From the NCBI RefSeq assembly GCF_012584455.1, contig NZ_JABAEB010000002.1:455412-519411 (forward strand): a stretch of 64,000 bases of DNA, in the 5' to 3' direction. A program made the translations under genes and the position numbers. Positions within the stretch are counted from its first letter, which is position 1. Every line of letters begins with the position of its first letter. Source of the stretch: Shewanella oncorhynchi. GTDB taxonomy: Bacteria > Pseudomonadota > Gammaproteobacteria > Enterobacterales > Shewanellaceae. The notes beneath the pieces are model-generated. The model saw nothing but the letters and a program-made list of their open reading frames with translations. It had not been told where the DNA came from and searched no databases. Below are positions 8,049 to 16,194 of the stretch, one piece after another.

Positions 8049-10685
8049 TTAAAATCGTACGCTAGCGCCTAATGTAATTCGGCGGGCCATGTTGTATTCA
8101 AATACAGGGAAGCCATCTGTAAAACCACTTAGATTAGATTGGAACTGATTGTTACCAAACTGACGTGAACCTTCTTCTAACAGGTTATTACCATCAAGTT
8201 TAATATCCATATAATCAGTAACATGCCAAATTGCACTCAAGTCCAAGCTACCAAATGCATCGTGTAAACGATTACCGTATGAACCAGTTTCACGGATCAT
8301 ATATTCACTACGCCAGTTATATGCTAAACGAACTTGGAACAAATCGTTTTCAAAATAACCAGTTAAGTTATATGAGTGCTTTGAACTATCGCTTAAGAAC
8401 GGGTTGCGATCTGTATATGTATTTGGGCTAGTTTCACTATCAGTATAAGTGTAGTTAACAATTGAGCCGAAGCCGTTCCCAAAGTCTTGTTGATATTGCA
8501 GCTCTAAACCTTGGATTGTCGCCGATTCGCCATTGGCTTTCTCTTGCACAGTCCAACCACCAGCAACTTCATCAGGTTTTAACGTGCCAGTAAATGGGAT
8601 ATCGGCGCTATCTGCATGGTACTCACTAAAGGTTACGAAGTTTTTAACATCCTTCATAAACAAAGCCGCAGAAAGTAATGACTCTTCATTGAAATACCAT
8701 TCAATGCCTAAGTCTATTTGATTAGCAATAAATGGTTTTAACCCGATATTACCAACAACCCATTTTTGGTTATTAGGCACATCATCATTTGCACCTAAAA
8801 CGTTAGGGTTAACATACATGTCATCATACTGTGGACGAGCCATAACTCGAGCCGCTGATGCGCGCAATATGAGATCAGGTGCTAAGTCGAATGCTACGTT
8901 TAAGCTTGGTAACCATTCCCCATAATTAGCTGAAGCATCGGCTTTCTTACCATCAACATAGTACGTTGAGGTCGCTTCAGTACCCGCATAACGCACACCA
9001 AAGTTACCGCGTACACCTTCTGATGCAAAGTTAGCCATCACATAAGCAGCATAGTTATCTTCATCAATTTCACGGTATGAACCAAAATCTTCAGTCTCAC
9101 CGATGATGCTCGATTTAGCCCAATCTTTTAGTGCATCTGGATCAAAACGAATAATATCGTATTCACTCGTACCTACAGCAAAAGTACCAGTATTTAAGCC
9201 TGCTGTTGATATGACAGGATTAAAGTCATCGGCTTGTACAAAGTCAAAACGTCGACTAGTTGTATTATGCTTCGCATATTTCAGACCCGTTTTAATGGCA
9301 TTAACCACACCTAGATCTACATCAAACTTAATATCTGCTTGAATATAAGTTTCATCATCTGTTTTTGGTGTTTTATTAAAGTTACTGCCAGTACCCATTG
9401 CAAGCGAACCAGGATCATAAGTAGCTGTATCAAAACCATTTAAATCCCAAGTTTGATGACCATTGGTAAAGTCGTAAGTCGCACCATTTAATGCTGTACC
9501 ACCCAGACCATCTTCAACAACCATTTCAAAATCGGTACCACCAGTAGAACTTGTATCACCGATTTGAGTCGTAAACTGATATCCATCACCGCTATATTCC
9601 ATCTTCAAGTCGAAAACTTGAGACTTCATTGTCGCTTCACGAGGACGAGCTTGCCAATATGCTAAGTTAACAGGGCCTGCAACTTGAGAACCTGACTGTG
9701 ATGCATCTGGCTTATCACCACCACATAAACCGCAGCCACCAATCCATTCCGTGTTATCCCAAGCACCAGAACCAGGAGCACCTGACCATGAAGTGTCAGC
9801 TTGCGTAAACCATAATGCGTAGTTGGTGTTGTCCGCGGCCATTTGCATGTCCATCGCGTTAAACACAAAGTTTAATGAATCAGACGGGGCATACTGAAAT
9901 GTTGCAGCAATAGCTGAACGTTCGCGCTCTTGTTCAAATGCGACAGGGCCAGCACCCCATTCCCAAAAAGCTTCATCGCCTTGACGCTGCAAGCTACGAT
10001 TTTGCATAACGCCAGAAACTAATACACCAAAAGTTTCATCATCATTCTTCCAGCTACCTAAGCCTGAAAATTGTGGATCTGTTTCACCCGAATCGCTTTG
10101 ATATTGAGCTTCAGCAGAAGCAAAGAAAGTCATTGAATCCATATCCAATGGCTTACGGGTATTAACTACAACAGTACCACCCACACCACCTTCAGCTAAG
10201 TCCGCTTGAGATGATTTATAGACCTCTAAGTTACCAACTAATTCAGATGGTAATAATTCATAGTTAAATGAACGTTTTGCTGGCTCAAGAACAAACCAAC
10301 CTGTTGAAGCTACGTTTTGTCCATTCAGAGTCGTCAAAGTCAGATCTTGACCCGCACCACGAATTGAAACACCCGCGCCTTCACCAAATTGACGCTGGAT
10401 CGTGACACCAGGAATACGTTGCAGAGATTCTGCAACGTTTTTATCCGGAAATTTACCAATGTCTTCAGCAGTAATCGCATCCACAGTACTGTCTGAGAAG
10501 CGTTTAGCATTTAAGTTAGCTTGCTGGGAAGCGCGAATACCGCGAACTTCAATTTTTTCAATATTATCAGGTGCTGCGGTGGTTGCCACGGCGTCTGCAG
10601 CAACAGCGCTGATGGATACAGCACTGCCAAGTAGGATAGCAATATTTGTAGCTAGTACAGTTTTCTTAAAGGTTGATGGTCGCAT
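8049..10685 (-). CDS. TonB-dependent outer-membrane receptor
   Basis: I start this 878-residue receptor at the ATG at 10685, which has AAGGGA eight bases upstream; the open frame extends to 10781 but would cover the operator. A signal peptide ends near AVAA (27-30). The TonB-box-like segment IEKIEVRGIR is at 42-51, the plug domain runs to about 195 and carries FPDKNVAESLQRIPGV, and a 22-strand-type barrel ends in the terminal Phe of ASVRF. It resembles the Xanthomonas/Caulobacter type of large TonB receptors that take up oligosaccharides and other nutrients. A GGCGLCGG cysteine pair in a loop might form a disulfide. Operator 3 lies 59 bases upstream, so the gene is probably repressed by the adjacent LacI protein. 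Confidence 0.95.
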   Translation of the reverse strand: MRPSTFKKTVLATNIAILLGSAVSISAVAADAVATTAAPDNIEKIEVRGIRASQQANLNAKRFSDSTVDAITAEDIGKFPDKNVAESLQRIPGVTIQRQFGEGAGVSIRGAGQDLTLTTLNGQNVASTGWFVLEPAKRSFNYELLPSELVGNLEVYKSSQADLAEGGVGGTVVVNTRKPLDMDSMTFFASAEAQYQSDSGETDPQFSGLGSWKNDDETFGVLVSGVMQNRSLQRQGDEAFWEWGAGPVAFEQERERSAIAATFQYAPSDSLNFVFNAMDMQMAADNTNYALWFTQADTSWSGAPGSGAWDNTEWIGGCGLCGGDKPDASQSGSQVAGPVNLAYWQARPREATMKSQVFDLKMEYSGDGYQFTTQIGDTSSTGGTDFEMVVEDGLGGTALNGATYDFTNGHQTWDLNGFDTATYDPGSLAMGTGSNFNKTPKTDDETYIQADIKFDVDLGVVNAIKTGLKYAKHNTTSRRFDFVQADDFNPVISTAGLNTGTFAVGTSEYDIIRFDPDALKDWAKSSIIGETEDFGSYREIDEDNYAAYVMANFASEGVRGNFGVRYAGTEATSTYYVDGKKADASANYGEWLPSLNVAFDLAPDLILRASAARVMARPQYDDMYVNPNVLGANDDVPNNQKWVVGNIGLKPFIANQIDLGIEWYFNEESLLSAALFMKDVKNFVTFSEYHADSADIPFTGTLKPDEVAGGWTVQEKANGESATIQGLELQYQQDFGNGFGSIVNYTYTDSETSPNTYTDRNPFLSDSSKHSYNLTGYFENDLFQVRLAYNWRSEYMIRETGSYGNRLHDAFGSLDLSAIWHVTDYMDIKLDGNNLLEEGSRQFGNNQFQSNLSGFTDGFPVFEYNMARRITLGASVRF

Positions 10686-11115
10686 CTCGTTTCCCTTCCA
10701 TAACTTTATTATCGTTTTAGTATTCATAACCATTCCCCGAGGAATGACAACGCTGTCATGTCTGGTGCAAACATTACACAATAATTAACAGCCTTGCCAC
10801 AACAAAATAACGATGGAAGCAAAAAAATGTCATAAAGCAGAATGTTGAATCAGTATTTTTATTAAAAATCATTATAAAACATGAGCTTTAATATTATGAC
10901 GTAAATTTACAACTCCAAGCATAATTGTAACAATGATAAATTAACGCCAATTTGTAACAATTCAGGATTGCTAAGCACATCAAAAGCTCGCACTATAAGA
11001 TGTATAAGTCAGAAAAAACTGATAAAAAATGTAAGCTTGTAAATTGCTGGTAAAGAATTTACGTTCATAGAACAGTTAAACCCCTCGCGACCTTAGACAA
11101 AGAGTTTTTACATCA
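10686..11115. other. Divergent intergenic region between the TonB receptor and the LacI regulator
   Basis: This 430-base AT-rich spacer carries operator 3 on the receptor side. On the regulator side there is an imperfect inverted repeat, GTAAATT with AATTTAC ten bases apart (about 11038-11061). No open frame, RNA gene or further operator copy is visible near the regulator start, so self-repression from a site adjacent to its own start is not obvious. Confidence 0.6.
10744..10759. promoter_or_regulatory. LacI-type operator 3, in front of the TonB receptor
   Basis: ATGACAACGCTGTCAT differs from operator 1 by one base. It lies upstream of the receptor start codon and about 360 bases before the divergent LacI-family gene. 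The matching sites at 2964 and 3111 tie the two halogenase units into one local regulon. Confidence 0.8.
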
Positions 11116-12132
11116 ATGAAAGTCACTATCAACGACGTAGCTAAATATGCTGGAGTGTCTATCAAGACAGTATCCCGTGTAACCAATAACGAACCTTCAG
11201 TGAAGCAGGCCACCGTTGACAAAGTGAACGAGGCGATAAAAGCACTTAACTACCAACCTAATTTAGCAGCAAGAAATCTAGCAGGAACTAAATCCTATGC
11301 TATTGGTTTTATTTACGATAATCCAAACGCTTACTATATTATTGATATGCAAAATGGGATTTTGTCAGCCTGTAAAGACAAGGGCTATGAACTTGTCATC
11401 CACCCTTGCAATGCCAAATCAGAGACCATATGTGATGAGCTTACAGCACTAGTCAAATATTCTAGGCTCGCTGGATTAGTACTGACACCGCCCTTGTCAG
11501 AAGATCCTAAAGTACTCAAAGCACTCACTGAAATTGATGCTAACTATGTGCGCATTATTGCGGGAGAAAAGGACAACGATCAGAATGGGTTGACTATTTT
11601 AGTCAACGATAAATTCGGTGCAGTACAAATCACCCAGCATCTGATTGATTTAGGTCACAAGCATATCGCTTTTTTAAGCGGAGATTTACACCATGAATCC
11701 ACCAAAGAGCGATTACTTGGTTTTAAACAGGCATTAACAATAAACAACCTAAAGCTGAATGAAAACTACATAATTGAAGGGAAGTACTCATTTGAGTCCG
11801 GTGTTGATGGTGCTAACAAGCTCATCAAACTAAAAAATCGCCCTACGGCGATTGTTGCTTGTAACGATGAAATTGCCGCTGGTGCACTTTTTGCGGCTCG
11901 TTTAGCGGGTTTAGACATACCCGTTGATTTATCAATTGTCGGTTTCGAAGATAGCCCATTCTCACGTCAAACCTGGCCTAAACTTACCACAGTACATCAG
12001 CCAAACGCAGAAATAGCTCAGGTTGCTACTGAATTATTAATAGCAAAACGTCGCGAGCAAGATGCCATATATTCTAGAACCTTTACTCCTGAACCTATCA
12101 TTCGTGACTCGTCGGCAATTCCTAAACAATAA
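11116..12132 (+). CDS. LacI-family transcriptional regulator (candidate NagR)
   Basis: This 338-residue repressor has an N-terminal helix-turn-helix (INDVAKYAGVSIKTVSRVTN, 4-23) and a hinge helix near residues 50-58 (NLAARNLAG). The C-terminal periplasmic-binding-protein-like sensor domain contains ACNDEIAAGA and GFEDSPFSRQTWP. It is divergent from the TonB receptor. Three palindromes of LacI type lie in front of the halogenase-containing units, so it is the likely local regulator. In Shewanella oneidensis, from memory, the GlcNAc regulator NagR sits next to ndh, as this gene does. The inducer is therefore plausibly an amino sugar, but this is not shown. The start has only a weak ribosome site. 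Confidence 0.9.
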   Translation: MKVTINDVAKYAGVSIKTVSRVTNNEPSVKQATVDKVNEAIKALNYQPNLAARNLAGTKSYAIGFIYDNPNAYYIIDMQNGILSACKDKGYELVIHPCNAKSETICDELTALVKYSRLAGLVLTPPLSEDPKVLKALTEIDANYVRIIAGEKDNDQNGLTILVNDKFGAVQITQHLIDLGHKHIAFLSGDLHHESTKERLLGFKQALTINNLKLNENYIIEGKYSFESGVDGANKLIKLKNRPTAIVACNDEIAAGALFAARLAGLDIPVDLSIVGFEDSPFSRQTWPKLTTVHQPNAEIAQVATELLIAKRREQDAIYSRTFTPEPIIRDSSAIPKQ

Positions 12133-12160
12133 AAAAGAGAGCATATTTGCTCTCTTTCTA
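12131..12160. terminator. Bidirectional terminator between the LacI gene and ndh
   Basis: AAAGAGAGCA pairs with TGCTCTCTTT around a TATT loop. A run of six A residues precedes it, giving a T run on the minus strand, and three T residues follow it. It can end both convergent transcripts, more strongly the leftward one. Confidence 0.8.
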
Positions 12161-12180
12161 TCTCCTAAATCACATAGAAA

Positions 12181-13470
12181 TCAATGTAATTTGAGCTTTG
12201 GACGCTGCCACTTCAATAACTTTTGTGCCACTCGATACACAATTGCCGAAAACCAACCATAAAGGCTGGCTAAATGCCTCTGATACAAAGAGATATACAT
12301 CAATCTTGCTATATGGCCTTCAACAAAGAAAGTGCCAGAGCGTAGGTTCCCCATTAAATTGCCTACCGCAGAGAAGCGGCTTAAAGACACTAATGAGCCA
12401 TAATCTTTATAAATAAAGGCCTTTTCAGGCTTACCTTGTAATCGATTAACGATATTATCAAACAAGGTATCAGCCATCTGAGCTGCTGCTTGCGCCCTTG
12501 GTGGAACAGGCTGGCCAGAACTTTGGATCAATAGAGCGCAATCGCCAAGGGCGTAGATATCTTGATGACCTTTCACTCGCATACAATCATCAACTTCTAC
12601 CTGATTTCGCGGAGTAATGGGCAGTTTTGCAAAATGCTGAAATGCTTTTGGCCCTTTGACACCGGCAGCCCATACTTTTAAGCCTGCTTTAATAACATCG
12701 CCATCTTGGGTAATGAAACCATCACGAGTCACTTCTTTAACTTGAACACCGATATGTAAACGTATACCAATCTGATCAAGAACAGCTTGAGCCCTAGCGC
12801 TTACACGCTCTGGTAATTGAGGAAGGATTTTGGGTGACGCTTCAATCAAATGCACATCAAGATGATGCTTCGCGATGTTCAGATAACCGTACTCTTTAAC
12901 AGACTCAATGACATGATGAAGCTCTGCTGCCAATTCAACACCTGTCGCACCCGCACCGACAATACCAATGCTGACTCTTTCTTGCGTTTCATTTAATTGG
13001 AGTAAAGCGTCGAGTAATTTATGATGAAATAAATTGGCATTTTCAAGACTGTCTAAGAAAATACAATGCTCATCAGCACCTAATGTATTGAAACTATTAG
13101 AAACTCCACCCAATGCAAGCACTAAAAAATCATAATCGATTTGTCGCTGCTCTAAGAGCAACTCGCCTTCATCATTATAGACTGCGGCTAACTGAATCGA
13201 TTTAGCATCCGGCTCACACTGCTCTATCTCACCACGAATATAGCGATAACCGTTTTTAAGTCCATGATCGCGATAGAGTAAACCTTCAATAGATTGATCT
13301 ATCACACCAACAGCGACTTCGTGTAATTTAGGCTTCCATATATGAATAGGACTTTTATCAATTAAGCACACATCGACGACATCACTACCGCCCCATTTAC
13401 GGCCCAACTTCGATGCAAGCGCTAAACCAGCAGCACCACCACCCACGATCACTATTCTTTTTGTAGCCAA
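12181..13470 (-). CDS. ndh: Type II NADH dehydrogenase (NDH-2)
   Basis: The 429-residue membrane-associated flavoprotein oxidises NADH and reduces quinone without pumping protons. The FAD-binding motif VGGGAAGLALAS is at the N-terminus. The second nucleotide-binding motif VGAGATGVELAAE lies near residue 175. IYALGDCA near residue 310 is the FAD-contact strand typical of the family. A hydrophobic, basic C-terminal tail (LYGWFSAIVYRVAQKLLKW) fits peripheral membrane attachment. Its length agrees with E. coli Ndh. It converges on the LacI-family gene and is transcribed alone. Confidence 0.93.
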   Translation of the reverse strand: MATKRIVIVGGGAAGLALASKLGRKWGGSDVVDVCLIDKSPIHIWKPKLHEVAVGVIDQSIEGLLYRDHGLKNGYRYIRGEIEQCEPDAKSIQLAAVYNDEGELLLEQRQIDYDFLVLALGGVSNSFNTLGADEHCIFLDSLENANLFHHKLLDALLQLNETQERVSIGIVGAGATGVELAAELHHVIESVKEYGYLNIAKHHLDVHLIEASPKILPQLPERVSARAQAVLDQIGIRLHIGVQVKEVTRDGFITQDGDVIKAGLKVWAAGVKGPKAFQHFAKLPITPRNQVEVDDCMRVKGHQDIYALGDCALLIQSSGQPVPPRAQAAAQMADTLFDNIVNRLQGKPEKAFIYKDYGSLVSLSRFSAVGNLMGNLRSGTFFVEGHIARLMYISLYQRHLASLYGWFSAIVYRVAQKLLKWQRPKLKLH

Positions 13471-13624
13471 AATGACAACCTCATAAAACTCATTTGCGAG
13501 GCTAAGTTATACCATGTTACAGATAAGAGATAACTACATTAGTTGAGTAAAACAGGCGATTTTCCATTAAAGATATTTCAGAAACCCAGCAGTACTATTT
13601 AGTTTTTCCATATGCTTAGGCAAC

Positions 13625-13647
13625 AAAAAAGGGCAACTAGGCCCTTT
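13625..13647 (-). terminator. glnB terminator
   Basis: AAAGGGC pairs with GCCCTTT around a six-base loop at 13628-13647. On the minus strand it is followed by a T run. It begins 20 bases after the glnB stop. Confidence 0.85.
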
Positions 13648-13666
13648 AGAATCGTTCGTAAGCAGT

Positions 13667-14056
<390 letters not shown>

Positions 14057-14246
14057 TTACACGGGGTTACGTCAATATTGAAGTGAATGTAGTGCTTTAC
14101 TCATAAAACACAGTTTCTATAAAATCGCTTTTAGCACATAAAAGTCTAAAAAAAGTACTATGAATATTGCCTCAGATTTTATACTTACATTCTAACCAGC
14201 ACTAACTCGCTCGCGGGATGCAAGCGTAAAATAACAAGGATCTGTT

Positions 14247-14759
14247 ATGAACTTCCATCGAAAAGGCTTTAGCCTGATAGAACTTATCACTACGATATCG
14301 ATTTCAACAATCTTGTTAACAGTTGGAGCTCCTTCCTTGACCGAGCTCAGCGATCAGATAAGAGCTGATACCAATATTAAAACTATCCAGCAGACACTTC
14401 AATTTGCGCGAAATACAGCTGTTAGTTATGGTTATAGGGTCACAGCATGCCCACTCGTAAATGGAAAATGCACTCAAGATTGGCAAAAGGGATTAACAAT
14501 TTTCATTGATACAGGTGTAGTCGAAAGCTTCGATGCTAACGATAAAATTATTAAGGTCATTGATGAATTCGATTCGAAAGATTTTTTAACATACAATAAA
14601 AGTTCGATAAAATTTCAACCTGATGGGTTAGCTTCTGGAAGTAATGGTACTTTCAAGTATTGCCCACGAACAACTGATAGTAAAAACTCCCGTGCAATCG
14701 TTGTTAATCAGGCGGGTAGAGTTCGCCTTTCTACCGCAAAAAATATCAATTGCGATTAA
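14247..14759 (+). CDS. FimT/FimU (GspH)-family type IV minor pseudopilin, first copy
   Basis: The 170-residue protein begins with a type III prepilin signal: a short basic leader ending at Gly7, then FSLIEL with the conserved Glu at mature position 5, followed by a hydrophobic helix. The C-terminal half carries cysteine pairs and a DGLASG turn typical of the GspH/FimT fold. PilD would cleave and methylate it, and it would join the minor pilin tip complex. A similar gene follows 143 bases downstream. Both are convergent to the main minor pilin operon. In Aeromonas Tap/Tpp nomenclature they would correspond to the two trailing pseudopilins, an assignment from memory. Confidence 0.85.
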   Translation: MNFHRKGFSLIELITTISISTILLTVGAPSLTELSDQIRADTNIKTIQQTLQFARNTAVSYGYRVTACPLVNGKCTQDWQKGLTIFIDTGVVESFDANDKIIKVIDEFDSKDFLTYNKSSIKFQPDGLASGSNGTFKYCPRTTDSKNSRAIVVNQAGRVRLSTAKNINCD

Positions 14760-14902
14760 ATTTAAATATATACTCCCTATTTAAATTTAATTATATAAAA
14801 GCAAGAAAATCAATTTATTGGGTATATTGAAAATATAGAATAGATACTGACCATTAGAGTCTCCTCGCATATACTTAGCTAAGTTTTAACGAGGATAGCT
14901 AC

Positions 14903-15397
14903 ATGTTAATTATTTCAAGAGGATTTACCTTAGTCGAACTGATGGTCACAATTGCCGTAGCAGCAATCCTACTAGCCATAGGGGTTCCATCACTTACGTC
15001 GCTATACGAAGGGACACGCAGCGCTAATGAAATACGAAAAATTAGTGATGTGTTTGCTTTTGCAAGAAACCAAGCTGTCAACTATGGCGCAACAGTAACA
15101 GTCTGCCCATACGCGGCATCACCATGCGGCACAGACTGGAATAAGGGGTTCAGTGTATATATTGACAATGGAGGTGCCAAGAATGTATTGAAAGTGATCG
15201 ATAGTTTCAATACACACGATGTAATTTCCCTATCAGGGCCCGCCGATAAAAAAATTGATTTTACACCCGATGGTTTAGTCTCAGTTGAAACATCAATTAT
15301 CTATTGTTCAAATGGGCAAAGTGACAATTCTAAAAGCATCAACATTAGCACTTCAGGTTTAATAAAAGAGGGCGCAGATGGGAAAAGCTGCACATAA
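14903..15397 (+). CDS. FimT/FimU (GspH)-family type IV minor pseudopilin, second copy
   Basis: The 164-residue protein has the prepilin leader ending at Gly7, then FTLVEL with Glu at mature position 5. It shares the order of motifs with the preceding gene (ARN-AV-YG near residues 54-62, a C-x(n)-DW cysteine region, and a DGLVS turn), so the two look like a tandem duplication that has diverged. It would be a minor component of the type IV pilus tip. It converges on the tapY2 end of the pilV-tapY2 operon. No clear terminator lies between the two opposing ends. Confidence 0.85.
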   Translation: MLIISRGFTLVELMVTIAVAAILLAIGVPSLTSLYEGTRSANEIRKISDVFAFARNQAVNYGATVTVCPYAASPCGTDWNKGFSVYIDNGGAKNVLKVIDSFNTHDVISLSGPADKKIDFTPDGLVSVETSIIYCSNGQSDNSKSINISTSGLIKEGADGKSCT

Positions 15398-15488
15398 ACT
15401 ATGGGAGACTAAATCTACCGTTCACTACCCTAAAATAATATTATCCTTAAATCGTTCGTTGTTAACATTTAAAAATACATGCTGATGT

Positions 15489-15794
15489 TTATCTAGGTGT
15501 TAACTTATCCAAAACTTGTGCCTTAGTATTAGTAAATTCAGCGTTTAATGCGACACACTCCTCAACACTATAGATGTAATATTTCGATCCATCATTTGAT
15601 TGGCGAGTAGTACCAACAAGGCTAGCCATTCTCACATTCATTTCACTACTCTTCCAATGATAGAAGGCAATCTCAGCACTTTTCTTTGATGTAATGTAGC
15701 ATTTGAAGTCTTGTTCGCTGACTGTTGCTCCAGAGTCAGCCCAAACTAAGCTTGGTAAGAAAGCCACCGTTATAAAGAGGTTTATTAATTTCAT
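15489..15794 (-). CDS. tapY2: TapY2-like small secreted pilus protein
   Basis: From the ATG at 15794 the product is 101 residues with a clear signal peptide ([20 protein letters not shown]). The mature part has only two cysteines (near QDFKCY and VEECVA), which could form one disulfide. The start overlaps the pilE stop by four bases (ATGA), so the two are translationally coupled. A longer frame reaches 15854 but would overlap pilE heavily. The assignment rests on position after pilY1 and pilE in the Tap/Tpp arrangement known from Aeromonas. The biochemical role is unknown. Confidence 0.7.
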   Translation of the reverse strand: MKLINLFITVAFLPSLVWADSGATVSEQDFKCYITSKKSAEIAFYHWKSSEMNVRMASLVGTTRQSNDGSKYYIYSVEECVALNAEFTNTKAQVLDKLTPR

Positions 15795-16183
15795 TTCCAA
15801 CACTCCGCACTCGGACCTTTTGCCCCAGTATCTGATATTGTTAAAGAAGAGCACGAGGCATCACGGCTAGCCTGAACCCCTTGAGCAACTGCCTTAATCG
15901 TAAAGCTTGATTCACCACTTGATGATACAGAGTAATGTTTATGCTCAGTGATATAAGGGTTTGCCCCTACAAGTTTTGTTAAATCAGTAGCATATTTTTT
16001 ATTATCGAGATAATACTGTTCCTGCAAGTTTGCTATACGCATCAAAGCAGCTAACCCTTCTGATCTTGCACTCTGAGCAATGTATTGCGTATAAGAAGGG
16101 TATGCAATCGATGCCAAAATACCAATGATCACGACGGCGATCATCACCTCTATCAGGGTAAAACCTTTAAGTTGAACCTTCAT
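15791..16183 (-). CDS. pilE: Type IV pilin-like protein PilE (minor pilin)
   Basis: The 130-residue pilin has a six-residue basic leader ending KG, then [20 protein letters not shown], the canonical N-terminal helix with Glu5. The globular part has [23 protein letters not shown] and two C-terminal cysteines that can form the D-region disulfide. It is 11 bases downstream of pilY1 and overlaps tapY2. In this position PilE is a minor pilin that connects the tip complex to the major pilin fibre, rather than the major pilin itself. That role is inferred from Pseudomonas. Confidence 0.9.
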   Translation of the reverse strand: MKVQLKGFTLIEVMIAVVIIGILASIAYPSYTQYIAQSARSEGLAALMRIANLQEQYYLDNKKYATDLTKLVGANPYITEHKHYSVSSSGESSFTIKAVAQGVQASRDASCSSLTISDTGAKGPSAECWK

Positions 16184-16194
16184 AAATTAATAAC

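Noticed and set aside
10686..10781. Longer N-terminus of the TonB receptor up to 10781
   Set aside because: It would place operator 3 inside the coding region and add residues before a normal signal peptide; the ATG at 10685 has a good ribosome site.
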